Shown in pieces: positions 35,700 through 44,557 of a stretch of DNA of 64,000 nt. The position numbers and the translations under genes are program-made. This DNA is from Streptomyces sp. S4.7 (GTDB lineage Bacteria > Actinomycetota > Actinomycetes > Streptomycetales > Streptomycetaceae), in the NCBI RefSeq assembly GCF_010384365.1, contig NZ_CP048397.1:1922001-1986000 (forward strand), read 5' to 3'. Position 1 is the stretch's first letter. Each line of letters begins with the position of its first letter. The notes beneath the pieces were generated by a model that worked only from the letters and a program-made list of their open reading frames with translations, had not been told where the DNA came from and searched no databases.

Positions 35700-35825
35700 T
35701 TCTTTACCCGGGGACCGGTGAGAACGGAGTAGCCCCACTTCCCGTCGGTGGCACCCGGATGCCACCATGGACACGGTCCGGGGACACCGTCAGGGTGCCT
35801 CGAGATGACGAAGGAGTCGTAAGCC

Positions 35826-36686
35826 ATGACGTCCGAGGCTGCGCAGAACCCCTCACGTGATCCCAAGTCGCTGTACGGCGGCACGGGCACCCGCCGCGTC
35901 ACCGTCCATGACGTCGCCGCCGCCAAGCGGCGCGGCGAGAAGTGGCCCATGCTCACCGCGTACGACGCGATGACCGCGTCCGTGTTCGACGAGGCCGGTA
36001 TCCCGGTCATGCTCGTCGGCGACTCGATGGGCAATGTCCACCTCGGCTACGAGACGACCGTACCCGTCACCCTCGACGAGATGACGATGCTCTCCGCGGC
36101 CGTCGTGCGGGGCACCAGGCGCGCCCTCGTCGTCGGCGACCTCCCCTTCGGCTCGTACCAGGAAGGGCCCGTACAGGCCCTGCGCAGCGCCACACGCCTG
36201 GTCAAGGACGCCGGGGTGGGCGCGGTCAAGCTGGAGGGCGGCGAGCGCTCGCTGCCGCAGACGGAGCTGCTCGTCCAGGCCGGCATACCGGTGATGTCGC
36301 ACCTCGGTCTGACGCCGCAGTCCGTGAACACGCTGGGCTACCGGGTCCAGGGCCGCGGCGACGAGGCCGCGCACCGCCTCCTGCACGACGCCAAGGCGGC
36401 GCAGGCGGCCGGCGCGTTCGCGGTGGTGCTGGAGCTGGTGCCCGCCGAGGTCGCCGCCGAGGTCACCCGGTCGCTGGAGATCCCGACCATCGGCATCGGC
36501 GCCGGTCCCGACACCGACGCGCAGGTGCTCGTGTACACGGACATGGTGGGTCTGACGGGCGGCAAGGTGCCGCGCTTCACCAAGCAGTACGCGAACCTCC
36601 GCCGGACGCTCGGCGACGCCGCCAAGGCGTTCGCGGACGAGGTCGTCGGAGGAACGTTCCCGCAGGAAGAGCACACCTTCCACTAG
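35826..36686 (+). CDS. panB: 3-methyl-2-oxobutanoate hydroxymethyltransferase
   Basis: A 286-residue PanB, the first committed step of pantothenate synthesis (2-oxoisovalerate plus methylene-tetrahydrofolate to ketopantoate). Visible motifs are MLTAYDAMTASVFDEAGIPV, VGDSMGNVHLGYETTVPVTL, the metal/substrate region VKLEGGE, GHLGLTP-type SHLGLTPQSV, and GIGAGPDTDAQVLV near the C-terminus. AAGGAG is well placed before ATG 35826. The transcript should end at the strong hairpin 32 bp after the stop. Confidence 0.96.
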   Translation: MTSEAAQNPSRDPKSLYGGTGTRRVTVHDVAAAKRRGEKWPMLTAYDAMTASVFDEAGIPVMLVGDSMGNVHLGYETTVPVTLDEMTMLSAAVVRGTRRALVVGDLPFGSYQEGPVQALRSATRLVKDAGVGAVKLEGGERSLPQTELLVQAGIPVMSHLGLTPQSVNTLGYRVQGRGDEAAHRLLHDAKAAQAAGAFAVVLELVPAEVAAEVTRSLEIPTIGIGAGPDTDAQVLVYTDMVGLTGGKVPRFTKQYANLRRTLGDAAKAFADEVVGGTFPQEEHTFH

Positions 36687-36717
36687 CACCACCACAGCAG
36701 CCACTGCCGCAAGAGAA

Positions 36718-36752
36718 GACAGCCCGCCGACATCCCCCATCGGCGGGCTGTC
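36718..36752 (+). terminator. panB terminator
   Basis: Perfect inverted repeat with 13-bp arms (GACAGCCCGCCGA / TCGGCGGGCTGTC) and a 9-base loop, 32 bp after the panB stop. There is no T-run, as is usual for stable GC-rich hairpins in Streptomyces. Confidence 0.88.
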
Positions 36753-36777
36753 GGCGTTCCAGGCATCCGGCGGACGG

Positions 36778-36833
36778 CTGTCGGCTGGCTGTCGGGCGGA
36801 TGTCGGTCGCCTGTCGGTGGCGGCTGGCACGAT
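36778..36833 (+). promoter_or_regulatory. Four 11-bp-spaced heptamers: probable SARP-type activator site
   Basis: CTGTCGG at 36778, 36789 and 36811 and ATGTCGG at 36800 are exactly 11 bp apart. CACGAT (36828-36833) may be the -10, 10 bp past the last repeat and 7 bp before ATG 36841. SARP-family activators are known to bind direct heptamer repeats with 11-bp phasing close to the -10. One further CTGTCGG (36748) lies inside the panB hairpin. Confidence 0.7.
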
Positions 36834-36840
36834 CGACGGC

Positions 36841-37873
36841 ATGACGCGAATCGACACAATCCCTGCCGACGGCAACTCGGCCGTCACGGTGCGGGGCCTG
36901 TCAAGCACTACGGTGCGACCAAGCGCTGGACGGGGTCGACCTGGACGTGCGCGAAGGCACGGTCCTCGGAGTCCTCGGGCCCAACGGCGCCGGCAAGACC
37001 ACCCTCGTACGCTGCCTGTCCACCCTGATCCTGCCCGACGCCGGCACGGCCGTCGTGGCCGGTTACGACGTGGTGAGGCAGCCGCGGCAGCTCCGCCGCA
37101 CCATCGGCCCCACCGGGCAGTACGCCTCGGTGGACGAGAAGCTCTCCGGCCGGGAGAACCTGTACATGATCGGGCGGCTGCTCGATCTGTCCCGTACGAC
37201 GGCCCGCGGGCGGGCGGACGAGCTGCTGGAGCGGTTCTCGCTCACCGAGGCGGCGCGAAAGCCGGTGCTCCAGTACTCCGGCGGCATGCGCAGGCGGCTG
37301 GATTTCGCCGCCTCGATGATCGGGCAGCCCGCGGTGCTCTATCCGGACGAGCCGACGACGGGCCTCGACCCCCGCACCCGTAACGAGGTGTGGGCGGAGG
37401 TCCAGCGGATGGTCTCCGAGGGAGTGACCGTCCTGCTCACCACGCAGTACATGGAGGAGGCCGAGCAGCTCGCGAGCGAGCTGACGGTCATCGACCGCGG
37501 CCGGGTCGTCGCGGGCGGCAAGGTCGACGAGCTGAAGGCGCGGGTCGGCGGCCGGACCCTGGAGATCCGCCCCACCGACCCCGCCCGGCTGCCGGAGATG
37601 GCACGGGCGCTGAGTGAGACCGGCCTGGACGGTGTCGCGGGGTCGCAGATCAACGACGGCATGCTGTTCGTGCCCATCCTCGCCGATGTGCAACTGACCG
37701 CCGTGATCGGCCTGCTGGCCGGGCGCGGGTTCGACATCGCGCACATCGGCACCCATCTGCCCAGTCTGGACGAGGTGTTCCTGGCGATCACGGGCGAGAA
37801 GACGAGCGAACAGGCCGACGACGTGCGCGACGCCGCCCGCGACGACGCGCGGACGAAGGAGGTCGCGGCATGA
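36841..37873 (+). pseudogene. DrrA-like ABC transporter ATPase, N-terminus frameshifted
   Basis: ATG 36841 opens a normal beginning (MTRIDTIPADGNSAVTVRGL) that should continue V-K-H-Y-G-A-T-K-A-L-D-G-V. One base is missing near 36900 and another near 36923, so the frame is lost. The downstream frame resumes and runs intact from GTG 36947 to 37873. That part has Walker A GPNGAGKTT, signature YSGGMRRRLDFAAS and the DrrA-type TTQYMEEAEQL, but Walker B reads VLYPDEPTTGLDP with Pro where a hydrophobic residue is expected. A 308-residue protein from GTG 36947 would lack the first beta-strands. The promoter-like repeats upstream show it was once a regulated operon. Confidence 0.8.
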
Positions 37874-38772
37874 GTACGGTGACGACGACGGAAGTGACGG
37901 ACACCGCGCCGTCCCCCCGCCCCGAACCGCCCCTCCGGGCGGTCTCCGACGAGGGCCGGATCGGCCTGCGGGCCAATCTGCGGCCCATCGGCGCCCTCGC
38001 GCGCCGCAATGTCCTCCAGATCAAGCAGGACCCGGAGTCGATGTTCGACGTCCTGCTGATGCCGATCGTCTTCACGCTGCTGTTCGTGTTCGTCTTCGGC
38101 GGGGCCGTCGCGGGCAAGGGCAACCAGTCCGAGTACGTCAGCTATCTGGTGCCCGGTCTGATGGCGATGATGGGGCTCAACGTCTCGATGGCGGTGGGCA
38201 GCGGGATCAACGAGGACTTCCAGAAGGGGGTCATGGACCGGTTCCGGACGATGCCGATCGCCCGGTCGTCCGTCCTCATCGCGAAGATCGTGGTCGAGGT
38301 CGGCCGGATGATGGTCGCCTTCGCGATCCTGCTGATCGTGGGCTTCGTGCTCGGTATGGAGATCGAGAAGACGGACAGGGTGGCCAGCGCGGTCCGCTCG
38401 ACGGGGTCGAGCAGGTCCCACGACCAGTCCACGACGGCGCGCAGCGTCTGCTGTCTGGGCAGTACGGTGCGGCTGCCGCCGGTCAGCAGCCGGAAGCGGT
38501 CGTCCAGGCGGTCGGCGATCTGCCGGGGGGTGAGCATCCGCAGCCGGGCGGCGGCCAGTTCGATGGCGAGCGGCAGCCCGTCGAGCCGGCGGCAGATCTC
38601 GTCGGCCGCGACGGGGTCCTCGTCCGTACGGAAGCCGGGCCGGGCGGCGGCGCCGCGGTCGGCGAGCAGCCGCAGCGCCAGTACGGTCAGCAGCGCGCGC
38701 AGCCTGGAGCCGCCGACGGCGTACGGGGTGCCGTCGGCGCGCAGGGCCCGCGTGGGGCCGAGAAGCCGGTAG
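37870..38772 (+). pseudogene. ABC-2 permease (DrrB-like) truncated and fused to antisense regulator DNA
   Basis: The ATG overlaps the ATPase stop (ATGA). Residues 1-165 are a genuine DrrB-type permease start: cytoplasmic N-terminus, helices at MPIVFTLLFVFVFGGAVAG and MAMMGLNVSMAVGSGIN, and AILLIVGFVLGM. From about 38365 onward the sequence is the reverse complement of an AfsR-like regulator, giving an Arg/Ser-rich non-membrane tail to 38772. Four or so C-terminal membrane helices of the family (about 250-290 residues) are missing. The open frame gives a 300-residue chimera that is unlikely to work. Confidence 0.8.
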
Positions 38773-38777
38773 CGCAC
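38366..38777 (-). pseudogene. AfsR/SARP-type regulator remnant with internal deletion
   Basis: GTG 38777 begins MRYRLLGPTRALRADGTPYA then LLTVLALR, the start of a BTAD/SARP winged-helix domain. Around 38661-38675 it jumps to LLADRGAAARPGF then EICRRLDGLPLAIELAAARL and WSWDLLDPVERTALATLSVF, which belong to the end of the NB-ARC ATPase region of AfsR-like proteins. Most of the DNA-binding domain, BTAD and Walker motifs are therefore deleted. After SVF the frame runs into antisense permease DNA to 38142. It cannot be a functional regulator. Confidence 0.78.
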
Positions 38778-38993
38778 CCCACCATTGTCCGGCACGGCCA
38801 TCCGGTCGGCCGCCCGCTCCCCCGAGTCCGCCGTCCTCATGCGCCGCCCCGGCCCTCCCGCCGTCTGCCCGTACGCCGCCCCGCGCCGCCGGAACCGACC
38901 CCCGCGGGCGAGACGTACTCGCCGTGTCGCCTGTACGGTCGGGCACGCCCCGCGCCGCCGACCGCATCCCGCCCGCACCCTCAGGAGCCGCGA

Positions 38994-39794
38994 ATGACCA
39001 CCGCCCCCTCCCGTCGCGACCGGCGGATCAGTCCCGTCTTCCTCGGGATCGCCGCCGTCATGGCGGCCACGGGGTGGGCGGTGTGGACCGACTTCGCGGC
39101 GGACGCCCGTATCGCCGTCTTCCTCTTCGTCACCTCGGCGTGGGTGGTCTCCCTGTGTCTGCACGAGTACGCGCACGCGCGCACCGCCCTGCACAGCGGC
39201 GACATCTCCATCGGAGCCAAGGGCTATCTGACGCTCAACCCCCTCAAGTACACCCACGCGTTGCTGAGCATCGTGCTCCCCGTGATCTTCGTCATCATGG
39301 GCGGCATCGGTCTGCCGGGCGGCGCCGTCTTCATCGAGCGCAGCCGCATCCGGGGCCGGTGGCGGCACAGTCTGATCTCGGCGGCGGGCCCTTTGACGAA
39401 CGTCCTCTTCGCGGTCGTCTGCACGGCCCCGTTCTGGCTGGGCATGCTCGACGGCGTACCGATGATCTTCCGTTTCGCGCTCGCGTTCCTCGCGCTGCTC
39501 CAGGTGACGGCGGCGATCCTCAACTTCCTGCCGGTGCCGGGACTTGACGGCTACGGCGTGATCGAGCCGTGGCTGTCGCGCAAGTTCCGCGCGCAGGTGG
39601 AGCCGTTCGCGCCGTTCGGACTGCTCGCGGTCTTCGGCGTCCTGTTCATCCCCGAGGTGAACATCGCGTTCTTCAACGGGATCGACGCGATCCTGAGCGG
39701 CCTCGGCATCTCCGATCTGGAGACGTACTGCGGCCAGAACTTCTACCGCTTCTGGAAGACGCGCGACGAGCTGTGCCAGTCGTTCGTCAGCTAG
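38994..39794 (+). CDS. Site-2 protease-like M50 family membrane metalloprotease
   Basis: A 266-residue membrane protein with about six helices. The zinc motif HEYAH (H57, E58, H61) lies in a membrane segment, and the third ligand is in NFLPVPGLDGYG (about 181). Such rhomboid-independent intramembrane proteases cut membrane-bound regulators or act as general membrane peptidases. No PDZ domain is present, so this belongs to the minimal group. The substrate is unknown. ATG 38994 follows AGGAGCC. Confidence 0.9.
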   Translation: MTTAPSRRDRRISPVFLGIAAVMAATGWAVWTDFAADARIAVFLFVTSAWVVSLCLHEYAHARTALHSGDISIGAKGYLTLNPLKYTHALLSIVLPVIFVIMGGIGLPGGAVFIERSRIRGRWRHSLISAAGPLTNVLFAVVCTAPFWLGMLDGVPMIFRFALAFLALLQVTAAILNFLPVPGLDGYGVIEPWLSRKFRAQVEPFAPFGLLAVFGVLFIPEVNIAFFNGIDAILSGLGISDLETYCGQNFYRFWKTRDELCQSFVS

Positions 39795-39972
39795 CACCGG
39801 CCCGGCCGGACGCCTTCGCCCTGCGCCGGTAGTACCACGTCATGTTCGACGACAGTCCGGCCAGCAGCACCCACACGACGCCGAGCCAGATCTCCCCCCG
39901 TACGAAGGCCACCACGGCCGCCGTGGTGGCCAGGAGGCAGACGACGAGGGCGTAGAGAGCGAGGCGGGGCAT
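39787..39972 (-). CDS. Small two-helix membrane protein
   Basis: A 61-residue hypothetical protein consisting of two hydrophobic helices (LALYALVVCLLATTAAVVAF and IWLGVVWVLLAGLSSNMTWY) and a basic tail. AGGAG lies 9 bases before ATG 39972, and the frame has normal codon bias, so it is probably real. The last 8 bp overlap the end of the M50 protease gene on the other strand. No family recognised. Confidence 0.68.
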   Translation of the reverse strand: MPRLALYALVVCLLATTAAVVAFVRGEIWLGVVWVLLAGLSSNMTWYYRRRAKASGRAGAS

Positions 39973-40091
39973 GGGGTCGGCTCCTGTCGGGGGCGTGACG
40001 GACGTGCGTACGGCGCCCGTCCAGTGTCCCCCACCCCCATGCCCGCCCGCGCCCAGGTCCGTCCCCGGGGGACACGGTGCGCCGGGGACCG

Positions 40092-40802
40092 TCAGACGTC
40101 GGTCACGCGCAGACCCGCGTGCGCCTTGTAGCGGCGGTTGACCGAGATCAGGTTCGCCACCAGCGACTCCACCTGGTGCGCGTTGCGCAGCCGCCCCGCG
40201 AACACCCCGCGCATTCCGGGGATACGGGCCGCCAGCGCCTGCACGATGTCGGTGTCGGCCCGTACCTCGCCGAGCACCATCACATCGGTGTCGATCTGCT
40301 CGACGGCGGGGTCCTGGAGCAGTACGGCGGACAGGTGGTGGAAGGCGGCGGTGACGCGTGAGTCGGGCAGCAGGGCGGCGGCCTGTTCGGCGGCGCTGCC
40401 CTCCTCCGGCTTCAGCGCGTAGGCGCCCTTCTTGTCGAAGCCGAGCGGGTTGACGCAGTCGACGACGAGCTTGCCCGCGAGCTCGTCCTTGAGCGATTGC
40501 AGCGTCTTGGCGTGGCCCTCCCAGGGCACCGCGATGATGACGATGTCGCTGCGGCGCGCGCATCCGGCGTTGTCGGCGCCCTCGACACCGAGGCCGAGTT
40601 CGGCCGCCGCCGCCTCGGCACGCTCGGCGGCGCGGGAGCCGATGATCACTTTCTGCCCGGCGCGTGCCAGCCGGTAGGCGAGCCCGCGTCCCTGGTCGCC
40701 GGTGCCGCCGAGAACTCCGACGGTCAGGTCCGAGACGTCGGGAAGCTCCCACGGGTCCTTGGCGGGGGGCTTCGGCGTGCTGCCGCTGTCGGTAGAGGTC
40801 AT
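40092..40802 (-). CDS. npdG: NADPH-dependent F420 reductase
   Basis: A 236-residue Fno/NpdG-type oxidoreductase that passes hydride between NADPH and coenzyme F420. The Rossmann motif VGVLGGTGDQGRGLAYRLAR lies at about 28-47, KVIIGSRAAERA is the NADPH 2'-phosphate pocket, then DIVIIAVPWEGH and KLVVDCVNPLGF. F420 biochemistry is typical of actinomycetes. TAATGT (40810-40815 on the minus strand) ends 7 bp before ATG 40802, which suggests a leaderless mRNA. Confidence 0.92.
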   Translation of the reverse strand: MTSTDSGSTPKPPAKDPWELPDVSDLTVGVLGGTGDQGRGLAYRLARAGQKVIIGSRAAERAEAAAAELGLGVEGADNAGCARRSDIVIIAVPWEGHAKTLQSLKDELAGKLVVDCVNPLGFDKKGAYALKPEEGSAAEQAAALLPDSRVTAAFHHLSAVLLQDPAVEQIDTDVMVLGEVRADTDIVQALAARIPGMRGVFAGRLRNAHQVESLVANLISVNRRYKAHAGLRVTDV

Positions 40803-40938
40803 GGCCTCGACATTACTTGCCGGTCCGAGAGGCTTCCGGCACGGCCCTCGTCGCCCCCGCACGGCCGGAGTGCCCCGTTCGGGTGACGCGGCGCCGACCC
40901 CCGGCGCGGGGCGCGGTGCTCCGGCAGGATCCGGGCCC

Positions 40939-41622
40939 ATGGATGCCGTACGCGTCGCCCTGCTCCGTGAAGTCCTGGCCGGTACGCGGTGGCCGGCGGC
41001 GACCCGCCGGTTCGCCGCCTCACTGCGGTCGTCCGTCGTGCCGCACGGGGGCGGGCTGCTGCTCGTCGGGACACGGGCGTACGAGCCGTGGCATCTGGCC
41101 GCGCATCTGGTGGACGAGGCGGCGTGGTCCGGCCGTCCGGAGCTGGCACCGCTGCTCGTACGCCACCGGGTGCGTCCCGCCGACCCCGCCCATCTGGCCG
41201 TCGGGCTGGGCAGGCTGGAAGGCGCGGGACGGGGCGAGACGCTGCTGCTGGTGGCGCCGGAGCGGCCGGACGGCGGGCTGCTGGAGCGGGTGCACGACGC
41301 GCGGAGGGCGGGGGCGACCGTCCTGTCACTGGGGACCGGGGATCCGGAGGTGGTGGGGCTGGCGCACGACGCGCTCACGATCACCCCGGCGGTCCGGGAG
41401 GAGGGGGCGGAGGGTGACTCGGGAGAGCCGTGCGATGAGGAGACGGACGAAGGGGAGGCGGACGGGGCGGCGTCGGGGGTCGACCTCGACATGGTCCAGC
41501 ACCTGGTGAGCGCGGCGGCCGGCGAGAACAGCCTCCCGGCGACGCGCGGCAGGCTCGGCTTCCGCGACCGGCTGTCGCGGCTCGCCGACCAGTTGACCTC
41601 GCCGCCGCCGGGCCGCTGGTGA
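40939..41622 (+). CDS. Conserved hypothetical protein, possible SIS-like fold
   Basis: A 227-residue soluble protein. The segments GGGLLLVGTRAYEPWHLAAH, ETLLLVAPERPDGGLLERVH and GATVLSLGTGDPEVVGLAHD alternate strands and helices like a SIS or Rossmann-type fold, but no catalytic motif is recognised. An acidic low-complexity stretch (about 155-185) precedes a helical C-terminus. ATG 40939 is preferred; CAGGAT 8 bp upstream might be a -10. It precedes an MFS gene by 66 bp. Confidence 0.72.
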   Translation: MDAVRVALLREVLAGTRWPAATRRFAASLRSSVVPHGGGLLLVGTRAYEPWHLAAHLVDEAAWSGRPELAPLLVRHRVRPADPAHLAVGLGRLEGAGRGETLLLVAPERPDGGLLERVHDARRAGATVLSLGTGDPEVVGLAHDALTITPAVREEGAEGDSGEPCDEETDEGEADGAASGVDLDMVQHLVSAAAGENSLPATRGRLGFRDRLSRLADQLTSPPPGRW

Positions 41623-41688
41623 CACCGGGACACGGGGCCGGGTAAAGGAGTTGCCCGGGCCGACCGTCACGACGCAGCATGGCCTCTC

Positions 41689-43038
41689 GTGACCAAGAAG
41701 CTGTCGTCGATCCTGCCGGACCTCACTCCGCTGCGCACACTGCGCGAGTTCCGGCTCCTGTGGATCCAGGGCCTGGTGACGTACTTCGGCAGCTCCATGG
41801 CCATGATCGCGCTGCCGCTCCAGATCAAGGACCTCACGGACTCGCCTCTCGCGGTCGGCGCGATGGGCGCCGTCGAGCTGGTGCCGCTGATCGTCTTCGG
41901 GCTGTACGGCGGGGCGCTCGCCGACGCGGTCGACCGCCGCAAGCTGATCCTGCTCTCCGAGGCGGGCCTCGGTCTGCTCGCGGTGATCCTGCTGATCAAC
42001 GCGCTGCTGCCGCGGCCGGCGCTCTGGCCGCTGTACGTCGTGGCGGCGGGCGTCTCCGCGCTGGCGGGCATCCAGCGGCCCGCGCTGGACTCCCTGATCG
42101 CAAGGATCGTGCCGCACGCCCAGCTGACCGCGGCGGCGGCACTCAACGCGCTGCGCTGGCAGACCGCGGCGGTCGCCGGGCCTGCGGCGGCCGGTGTCGT
42201 GGTCGCGTTCTCCGGGACGGCGACGGCGTACGCGCTGACCGTGGCCGGGTTCGTCGCCTCCGTACTGATGTGTCTGCGGCTGCGTCCGGCGCCGCCTTCC
42301 AAGGAGGCGACGAAGCCGTCACTGCGCGGGATCGCGGAAGGCGCGCGGTACGCGTCGGGCAAGCCGGTGCTGCTGGGCACGTACGCGATCGATCTGAGCG
42401 CCATGTTCTTCGCCTTCCCGCTCGCGATCTTCCCGTTCCTCGCGGAGGACCTCGACGCGGAGTGGGCGCTCGGCCTGATGTACGGGGCGATCCCGCTCGG
42501 CTCCGTGCTGATCAGCCTGACCAGCGGCTGGGCCTCGAAGGTACGGCGGCACGGGCTGATGGTCGTGGGCGGCGCGGCCGGCTGGGGCCTGGCGATGACG
42601 CTGGCGGGCTGGATGCCGAACATCTGGCTGGTCCTGTCCTGCCTGATGCTTGCGGGCGCGGGCGACATGCTCAGCGGACTGGGGCGCTCGACGATCTGGA
42701 ACCAGACGATCCCCGAGGAGCTGCGCGGCAGGCTGGCGGGCCTGGAGGTGCTCTCGTACAGCGTGGGTCCGCAGCTCGGCCAGGTCCGCGCGGGCACGGT
42801 GGCCGGCTGGACGGGCACCCGCCCGGCGATCTGGAGCGGCGGGGTGGCGTGTGTGGTGGCGGTGGGGCTGCTGGCGGCGGTGCTGCCGAAGCTGATGACG
42901 TACGACTCGGAGACGGACGAGGACGCGCTGCGCCGGAAGGCACAGCAGCAGGAGGCGGCGCACGCGGACGCCGATGCGACCGCCGATACGGACGCCGCGG
43001 CCCAGGACCGGGCGCCCTCGCCCGGGGTGGCGCTCTGA
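41689..43038 (+). CDS. MFS exporter, DHA3 (EntS-like)
   Basis: A 449-residue 12-helix transporter: LRTLREFRLLWIQGLVTYFG opens helix 1, and GALADAVDRRKLILLSEAGL is motif A. The tail of about 45 residues is Ala/Asp-rich and polar. This subfamily includes siderophore and macrolide exporters; the cargo here is unknown. Start GTG 41689 has AAAGGAG about 40 bp upstream but none close, so translation initiation is unclear. It might be co-transcribed with the preceding hypothetical gene. Confidence 0.9.
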   Translation: MTKKLSSILPDLTPLRTLREFRLLWIQGLVTYFGSSMAMIALPLQIKDLTDSPLAVGAMGAVELVPLIVFGLYGGALADAVDRRKLILLSEAGLGLLAVILLINALLPRPALWPLYVVAAGVSALAGIQRPALDSLIARIVPHAQLTAAAALNALRWQTAAVAGPAAAGVVVAFSGTATAYALTVAGFVASVLMCLRLRPAPPSKEATKPSLRGIAEGARYASGKPVLLGTYAIDLSAMFFAFPLAIFPFLAEDLDAEWALGLMYGAIPLGSVLISLTSGWASKVRRHGLMVVGGAAGWGLAMTLAGWMPNIWLVLSCLMLAGAGDMLSGLGRSTIWNQTIPEELRGRLAGLEVLSYSVGPQLGQVRAGTVAGWTGTRPAIWSGGVACVVAVGLLAAVLPKLMTYDSETDEDALRRKAQQQEAAHADADATADTDAAAQDRAPSPGVAL

Positions 43039-43149
43039 GGCGGTGCCGGCTCCGGGCTCGGGCACCCGGCGGGGCCGCCGACCGGGGCCGGCGGTCCCGT
43101 CCTCGAACGACGGACGGGCCGGAAGTGGCCGGCCGGTCCGGCCCGTTCG

Positions 43150-43377
43150 TCAGGTCGGGGGACGGTCCTTCGGGTTGTCGTGCCAGCGGGGATCCGTCTC
43201 CCAGTCGAGGTTGCGTTCGGCCGCGGTCTCCATCGCGCGTTCCGCCTCCTGTCTGGAGGCGTACGGGCCGAAGCGGTCCTTGGCGGGGCAGTCCGGGCCC
43301 TCCTCGACCTTCTTGTGCTGGAGGCAGTAGTACCACTCGCCCGGCTTGCCCGCCGTGCGCTTCTTGAACAGGGCCAT
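43150..43377 (-). CDS. Small conserved soluble protein
   Basis: A 75-residue protein: basic start MALFKKRTAGKPGEWYYC, then KVEEGPDCPAKDRFGPYASR, helix QEAERAMETAAERN, and a Trp/Pro-rich end. The YYC-x-n-C pattern and an SPOR-like strand-helix arrangement are visible, but the function is unknown. AGGAAGGAG precedes ATG 43377. Codon bias is good, supporting a real gene. It is divergent from map. Confidence 0.8.
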   Translation of the reverse strand: MALFKKRTAGKPGEWYYCLQHKKVEEGPDCPAKDRFGPYASRQEAERAMETAAERNLDWETDPRWHDNPKDRPPT

Positions 43378-43454
43378 CGTCGGCTCCTTCCTCTGAGGTC
43401 TGTGGGTCAGGCTGCCCCACCGGCGGCTTTTGAACGCTGGTTAGACTCGCCGGT

Positions 43455-44312
43455 ATGTCTGGCCAGTCGCTGCTCGTGCCCGGGGAACTCTCCCCCGTCC
43501 GTTCCGTACCCGGAAGAATCCCGCGTCCCGAGTACGTCGGGAAACCTCTGCCGACCCCGTACACCGGCCCGGAGGTGCAGACCGACGAGACCGTCGAGCT
43601 GATGCGGATCGCCGGCCGGATCGCCGCGCGGGCGATGGAGGAGGCCGCGAAACACATCGCGCCCGGCGTCACGACCGACGCGCTCGACAAGGTCGCGCAC
43701 GAGTACATGGTGGACCACGGGGCCTACCCCTCCACCCTCGGCTACCGCCAGTTCCCCAAGTCGCTCTGCACCTCGGTCAACGAGGTCATCTGCCACGGAA
43801 TCCCGGACTCCACCGTCCTGCGCGACGGTGACATCGTGAACCTCGACGTCACCGCCTTCATCAACGGCGTGCACGGCGACAACAACGCCACCTACCTCTG
43901 CGGCGACGTCGACGAGGAGTCGACGCTCCTGGTCGAGCGGACCCGTGAGTCACTGAACCGGGCCATCAAGGCCGTCCGGCCCGGCCGGCAGGTCAATGTC
44001 ATCGGCCGCGTCATCGAGTCGTACGCCAAGCGCTTCGGCTACGGCGTGGTCCGGGACTTCACCGGGCACGGCATCAACTCGTCCTTCCACTCCGGGCTGA
44101 TCATCCCGCATTACGACAGCCCGCACGCGACGACGGTCATGCGGCCCGGCATGACCTTCACCATCGAGCCCATGCTCACGCTCGGCACCCATGAGTACGA
44201 CATGTGGGACGACGGCTGGACCGTGGTGACGAAGGACCGCAGGCGGACCGCCCAGTTCGAGCACACACTCGTGGTGACGGACACCGGCGCGGAGATCCTC
44301 ACCCTGCCCTGA
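43455..44312 (+). CDS. map: Methionine aminopeptidase, type I
   Basis: A 285-residue enzyme removing N-terminal methionine from nascent proteins. About 40 extra N-terminal residues ([20 protein letters not shown]) mark the actinobacterial type Ic form with a proline-rich ribosome-binding-type extension. Metal ligands are in [19 protein letters not shown] (two Asp), FTGHGI (His), FTIEPML (Glu) and QFEHTLV (Glu). TAGACT at 43442-43447 lies 7 bp before ATG 43455 and there is no Shine-Dalgarno sequence, as for nadE. Confidence 0.95.
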   Translation: MSGQSLLVPGELSPVRSVPGRIPRPEYVGKPLPTPYTGPEVQTDETVELMRIAGRIAARAMEEAAKHIAPGVTTDALDKVAHEYMVDHGAYPSTLGYRQFPKSLCTSVNEVICHGIPDSTVLRDGDIVNLDVTAFINGVHGDNNATYLCGDVDEESTLLVERTRESLNRAIKAVRPGRQVNVIGRVIESYAKRFGYGVVRDFTGHGINSSFHSGLIIPHYDSPHATTVMRPGMTFTIEPMLTLGTHEYDMWDDGWTVVTKDRRRTAQFEHTLVVTDTGAEILTLP

Positions 44313-44451
44313 CCTCGTCCCGGCCCGGCTCCCTGACCACCATCGACCCGCTCCGACCTCGGACGCGGCCTCTCGCGGGGGCCATCGCCCACCAGGTGTC
44401 CCCCGCGCGATCAAGGGGTAGCTTTCTTACCGACAGGACGTCGGGAACCAG

Positions 44452-44475
44452 TTGACTTAGGTAAGCCTAAGTAAG
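44452..44475 (+). promoter_or_regulatory. Iron-box promoter of the haem oxygenase gene
   Basis: TTGACT (44452-44457) is a -35. The perfect repeat ACTTAGG / CCTAAGT around TAAG (44455-44472) follows it directly and resembles the DmdR1/IdeR/DtxR iron box. A -10 is likely at 44475-44480 (GAGGAT). A repressor bound with iron would block transcription. Confidence 0.78.
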
Positions 44476-44557
44476 AGGATCGGCGAAGGCAAGCGCCCGT
44501 GCTGCCCCGCCGGATCTCGGTCTGGTTTTCCGTCCCCCTCGGCCCCGGAGGCCCGCC

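Noticed and set aside
37870..38772. Full-length 300-residue ABC permease
   Set aside because: Only the first half resembles a permease; the second half is the reverse complement of a regulator gene fragment.
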